From positions 1 through 7,818 of the forward strand of contig JBILNK010000192.1 of assembly GCA_044375105.1 (NCBI GenBank): DNA of 7,818 bases, read 5' to 3'. The notes under the pieces are model-generated. The model made no database searches and was not told the origin of the DNA. It was given only the letters and a program-made list of their open reading frames with translations. A program made the position numbers and the translations under genes. Positions 4,867 to 7,818 of this stretch are shown here, one piece after another (within the stretch, counting starts at the first letter, position 1; every line of letters starts with the position of its first letter). The stretch comes from JBIKLM01 sp044375105 (GTDB lineage: Bacteria > Planctomycetota > UBA1135 > GCA-002686595).

Positions 4867-6147
4867 TCAGCGCACGGGCCGGCCCAGCAGGCTGCGGCCC
4901 CGGAGGTACGGGCGCAGCGCCTCCGGGACCTGCACCTGCCCGGCGCTGGTCTGATGGTTCTCGAGGATCGCGATCAGCATGCGCGTGCTGGCCGCCACGG
5001 TGTTGTTGAGCGTGTGGCAAAAGTGCACCTTGCCCTCCGCGTCGCGGTAGCGCAGGTCGAGGCGCCGGGCCTGGAAATCGTGGAAGCGCGAGGCGCTGTG
5101 GGTCTCGCCGAAGCCGCCCCGGGAGGGCATCCAGGTCTCGATGTCGAATTTCTGGATCTGCGCCTGGCCCAGATCGCCGCCGCACACGTTGACCACGCGG
5201 TAGCACAGCCCCAAGGCGCGGCAGACCTCCTCGGCGTTGGCCAGGATCGCGTGGTGGTGTCGACGGCTCTGCTCCGCATCGGCCACGTCGATCACGACCT
5301 GCTCGACCTTGAGGAACTGGTGCACCCGATACAGACCCCGGGTGTCCTTGCCGTAGGTGCCCGCCTCGCGGCGATAGCACGAGGACAGGGCCACGTAGCG
5401 CAGGGGCAGCTCGCTGACCTTCAGGATCTGACCGGCGCGCAGGGCCGTCATGGGCACCTCGGCTGTGCCCACCAGGCACAGGTCGTCGCGCGCATCCGTG
5501 CGATAGGCCTGCTCTTCGCCGCCTGGGAAATAGCCGGTGCCTTGCATCGTGGCGGGCCGCACTAGGGTCGGCACCGAGACCGGCACGAAGCCCTTCTCGA
5601 CCATGTGGTCGAGCGCGAAGCGCATCACCGCGCCCTCGAGCAACGACAGGTCGCCGAGCAGGAAGTAGTTGCGCGACCCGGAGATCCGGCCGCCGGCTTC
5701 CGTATCGAGCCAACCCTGGGCCTCCGCCAGGGCCACGTGGTCGAGGGGCTCGAAGTCGAATCGCCGCGGCTCGCCATGGCGGCGCACCTCGACGTTGTCT
5801 GCGTCCGAGAGCCCATCCGGCACCTCGTCGGAGGGCGGATTGGGCGCGCGCAGCAGCAGGGCTTCCAGGGCCTGCCGCTCCTCGTTCTGGCGTTCCTCGA
5901 GCTCCTTGAGCTCCTGCTTCAGCACCCGGCTGGCCTCCAGCAGGCGCTCGCGCTGCTCCGGCGAAGCCCCGGCCAGTTCCTTGCCGCCGTCCTTCTGGCG
6001 GGCCCGCAACTCGTCGATGCGGGCGCCCCGCTCGCGCAAGGCCACATCCAGGGCCAGGGTGCGGTCGAGGTCGAAGGTCATGCGCTTCTTGCGCGCGGCC
6101 TGGGCCACCAGTTCGGGCTGGGTGCGGATCAGTTTGATATCGAGCAC
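4867..6147 (-). CDS. serS: Seryl-tRNA synthetase
   Basis: The 426-aa product charges tRNA-Ser (and tRNA-Sec where present) with serine in the cytoplasm. Length is normal. It starts MLDIKLIRTQPELV, and residues about 30-105 form the charged, heptad-like antiparallel coiled-coil arm that grips the tRNA variable loop. The class II catalytic core follows. Motif 1 is around 181-198 (GFVPVSVPTLVRP). The TAE serine-site loop is at 228-230. Motif 2 runs 255-282 (CYRREAGTYGKDTRG then LYRVHQFLKVE) with Arg259 for ATP. ETHSASRFHDFQARR is at 348-362. Motif 3 is at 380-399 (LNNTVAASTRMLIAILENHQ) with Arg389. The start codon is GTG, chosen because it gives the standard N-terminus; no Shine-Dalgarno sequence precedes it. 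Motif 3 differs from the E. coli form and looks closer to the Thr-Thr-Arg type of eukaryotic enzymes, but the core residues are present. No T-box leader fits in the 90 nt upstream. Confidence 0.97.
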   Translation of the reverse strand: MLDIKLIRTQPELVAQAARKKRMTFDLDRTLALDVALRERGARIDELRARQKDGGKELAGASPEQRERLLEASRVLKQELKELEERQNEERQALEALLLRAPNPPSDEVPDGLSDADNVEVRRHGEPRRFDFEPLDHVALAEAQGWLDTEAGGRISGSRNYFLLGDLSLLEGAVMRFALDHMVEKGFVPVSVPTLVRPATMQGTGYFPGGEEQAYRTDARDDLCLVGTAEVPMTALRAGQILKVSELPLRYVALSSCYRREAGTYGKDTRGLYRVHQFLKVEQVVIDVADAEQSRRHHHAILANAEEVCRALGLCYRVVNVCGGDLGQAQIQKFDIETWMPSRGGFGETHSASRFHDFQARRLDLRYRDAEGKVHFCHTLNNTVAASTRMLIAILENHQTSAGQVQVPEALRPYLRGRSLLGRPVR

Positions 6148-6203
6148 GAAAGCGAATGGAGGAAGCGGAGCGGGGGCGTGGCGGGAGCCGGGGGGGGATG
6201 CGC

Positions 6204-6233
6204 GGCCTGGACCCCGGGCGGGGATCCAGGGCC
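6204..6233 (-). terminator. Bulged GC hairpin between the unidentified gene and serS
   Basis: CCTGGA (6206-6211) pairs with TCCAGG (6225-6230). Inside it CCCC (6212-6215) pairs with GGGG (6220-6223) with one bulged A. Outside it GG (6204-6205) pairs with CC (6232-6233) with one bulged G, giving about 12 pairs in all. It starts 4 nt after the stop of the upstream minus-strand gene, so it could end that transcript. No T-run follows. It lies about 55 nt before the serS start, so it could also affect serS. An 8-G run (C-run on the minus strand) lies next to it at 6190-6197. Confidence 0.4.
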
Positions 6234-6237
6234 GAAC

Positions 6238-7818
6238 TCACTGAGCCTTGATCCAGGGCGACTCGATCTTGCCGAACAGCTTGGACTTGTCCTGGACCAG
6301 CTGGACCTCGACCTGGTCGCCGAAGTCGTTCTCGACGTCCTGGTCGAGGGGCTTCCAAGCCTTCTCGAAGCCCTGATCGCTGAGCGTCTGGGCGTCGCCG
6401 ATCAGGCTCATGCGGCCGCCCTTGGAACCCTTCTTCGAGCCCGCCTTGCGCACCAACACCTCCGGCTGGACCCGGGCGTTCCACAGGCGGTGGTAGCGCT
6501 CGCCGCCGGCGCCTACCACCGTGATGGAGCTGCCCTGCACGGTGACCTTGTTGCCGCTGACGGTAGCCCGGAAATCGAAGGCGAAGGGAGCGCCGAGGGT
6601 CAGCTTGGCCACTTCGCCGGGCTTGACCACCAGCGGGGGCATGTTCTTGCCGGCGGTCAGGATGCACTTCTTGATGCCGTCCGGGCGCTCGCCCTCGCGA
6701 TAGCCGCCGCACAGGAACGCGTAGCGACCGATCGGAACCTCGACCTTCTTGGCCGCGGTCAGCTCGAAGAAGGTTTCCTTGAGGTTGTCATCCTGGCCCT
6801 GGATCACGATCCAAGAGGGTTTGAAGGGGCCCTTGAACTCGAGTTCGACCGAGCCGGTCACGACCTCCGCTGGGGTGGCCTCGAAGGAGGCCCCGCTGTC
6901 CTGGGCCACCAGGCGATACCAGGCTTCGCCGATCTTCAAGAACTCGCTGAAGGGCACGGCCGCCTTCTGCTTGCCGATGCGCATGCTGTCGACGTCGACC
7001 TGGAACTCGCCCTTGGTGATGTCGCTGTAGCCGCGCGTCAGAGGCCGGCTGCCGTAGATGCCGTCCAGGTTGTCGTCGAAGACCTGCACGGGGACCTCAT
7101 CGAGGGTCACCTGCATCATGGAGGCCGGCAGGGTGTAGAGGTTCAGGTTCTCGACGCTCGGGGACAGGTTGGCCTGGATGTCGTGGTAGACATCGTTCTG
7201 GCCGCCGACCTGAATGAAGAAGCTCCAGGGACGCGGGCTGGTCCCCGTGGTCGTGTCGATGCGCGTGATCTTGCCGGTCAGCGCGACCATCTGAGAGGTC
7301 CCGTCCGAGCCGACCACTTCGATCTCCGCTGCGCCGGTGCGGCGGACGATCGGCGAACGTTCCATGGACTTGAAGCTGTCCTCGGTGCCGACCTTGGAGA
7401 AAAAGAGCGAAGACCAGGTCGGGTGGGCCACATCGCACGAGAATCCGGGCCGGGCCGGCTCGCCGGGGATTTCGAGGGTTTGGGCGCTGACCTGCAGCTT
7501 GCGGGGCGTTCCGAACTTGATCCCCACCACCACTTCACCGGCGGTCTCCGGAGCCGTGCCGGGATCGAAGCCCAGGGCGGCCAGTTCGGCCAAACGGCTC
7601 TGCACGTCTTTGAACAGGCGGTCTTCGAGGGCCAGGCTGGTGCGCAGCTCGATGAAGCGGGTGTAGCAACGGAAGACATCCGCCAGCTTGCCGTACTCGT
7701 CTCCCAGGCTGAGCGTGTCGCTGGCGTAGCCGACCGCGTGGAAGACGCGCGCGGCCATCCACTGGTCCCCGAGATCGACGAAGGTCTGGGCCAGGGGCTC
7801 GATCTCGGCGGCCAGCCC
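6238..7818 (-). CDS. Unidentified protein, beta-rich with a DxNxDG motif, 5' end outside the window
   Basis: I do not recognise this gene. The frame stays open to the window edge, so 526 C-terminal residues are visible and the true start lies to the right. An in-frame ATG at 7758 exists, but the residues before it (for example PLAQTFVDLGDQW) continue the same helical pattern, so it is probably internal. Numbering from the first visible residue, 1-85 look helical, with repeat-like spacing such as DLGDQWMAARVFHAVGYASD. From about 95 to 455 alternating hydrophobic strands dominate. DDNLDGIYGS at 248-257 resembles calcium-binding DxNxDG loops. VEVPIGRYAFLCGG (359-372) and a basic linker KAGSKKGSKGG (458-468) precede a charged end. 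The pattern suggests an envelope or secreted protein, but the N-terminus that would show a signal peptide is missing. It is in the same direction as serS, 90 nt upstream, with a hairpin between. No function is assigned. Confidence 0.85.
   Translation of the reverse strand, partial: GLAAEIEPLAQTFVDLGDQWMAARVFHAVGYASDTLSLGDEYGKLADVFRCYTRFIELRTSLALEDRLFKDVQSRLAELAALGFDPGTAPETAGEVVVGIKFGTPRKLQVSAQTLEIPGEPARPGFSCDVAHPTWSSLFFSKVGTEDSFKSMERSPIVRRTGAAEIEVVGSDGTSQMVALTGKITRIDTTTGTSPRPWSFFIQVGGQNDVYHDIQANLSPSVENLNLYTLPASMMQVTLDEVPVQVFDDNLDGIYGSRPLTRGYSDITKGEFQVDVDSMRIGKQKAAVPFSEFLKIGEAWYRLVAQDSGASFEATPAEVVTGSVELEFKGPFKPSWIVIQGQDDNLKETFFELTAAKKVEVPIGRYAFLCGGYREGERPDGIKKCILTAGKNMPPLVVKPGEVAKLTLGAPFAFDFRATVSGNKVTVQGSSITVVGAGGERYHRLWNARVQPEVLVRKAGSKKGSKGGRMSLIGDAQTLSDQGFEKAWKPLDQDVENDFGDQVEVQLVQDKSKLFGKIESPWIKAQ

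Noticed and set aside
4315..5565. 416-codon plus-strand open frame running from the end of gspJ into serS
   Set aside because: It is a different frame of the gspJ tail and then the antisense of serS. Composition is biased, there is no motif and no ribosome-binding site.
6148..6237. T-box or serine-responsive leader upstream of serS
   Set aside because: Only 90 nt are available and no T-box consensus or specifier-stem arrangement is visible; one bulged hairpin explains the structure.
4754..6712. 652-codon open frame on the minus strand covering serS and part of its upstream neighbour
   Set aside because: It is out of frame with both real genes, Arg/Pro/Gly-rich, and crosses their boundary. 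It shows no domain, while the overlapping serS frame has all class II motifs.

Overview
The window is GC-rich bacterial DNA, by eye about two thirds G+C, with strong G/C preference at third codon positions. Long open frames therefore run opposite and out of register to the real genes. Only one of the starts examined has a clear Shine-Dalgarno sequence. The composition, the divergent short type II secretion cluster and the style of the unidentified protein on the right would fit a Gram-negative-type environmental lineage such as Planctomycetota or a former deltaproteobacterial group. That placement is a guess, and nothing in the window fixes the taxon.

Left half, plus strand (1-4472): a type II secretion (general secretory pathway) operon, or a closely related pilus-like system. 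It opens with the last 28 codons of what is probably the assembly ATPase (gspE). After a 132-nt gap come the inner-membrane platform protein gspF and four pseudopilins in canonical order: gspG (major), gspH, gspI and gspJ (minor). All four pseudopilins keep the prepilin peptidase site, Gly before Phe(+1), and Glu at +5. gspH-gspI and gspI-gspJ overlap by ATGA. By contrast, gspG and gspH are separated by about 240 nt of palindrome-bearing sequence. GspI carries an acidic run and a Gly/Ala tail, and GspJ ends in a Gly/Pro tail of roughly 75 residues; neither is typical of the families. No gspK, L, M or N follows in the window.

Middle (4473-4866): a 394-nt convergent intergenic region with several perfect GC-rich inverted repeats and no credible gene. 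It probably ends transcription from both sides.

Right half, minus strand: seryl-tRNA synthetase (serS, 6147 to 4867, GTG start). Upstream of it, separated by 90 nt containing a bulged hairpin, is the 3' part of an unidentified gene (7818 to 6238) that runs off the window. Its product has a helical start, a long beta-rich middle and a DxNxDG-type motif.

In the general model, GspE powers GspF to assemble GspG pseudopilus subunits, and GspH/I/J form or join the tip that pushes folded substrates through the outer-membrane secretin. serS is housekeeping and has no evident link. No CRISPR array, insertion sequence, tRNA/rRNA gene or phage module was seen. I found no convincing wholly new system; the most unusual points are the tailed tip pseudopilins, the truncated cluster and the gspG-gspH spacer.
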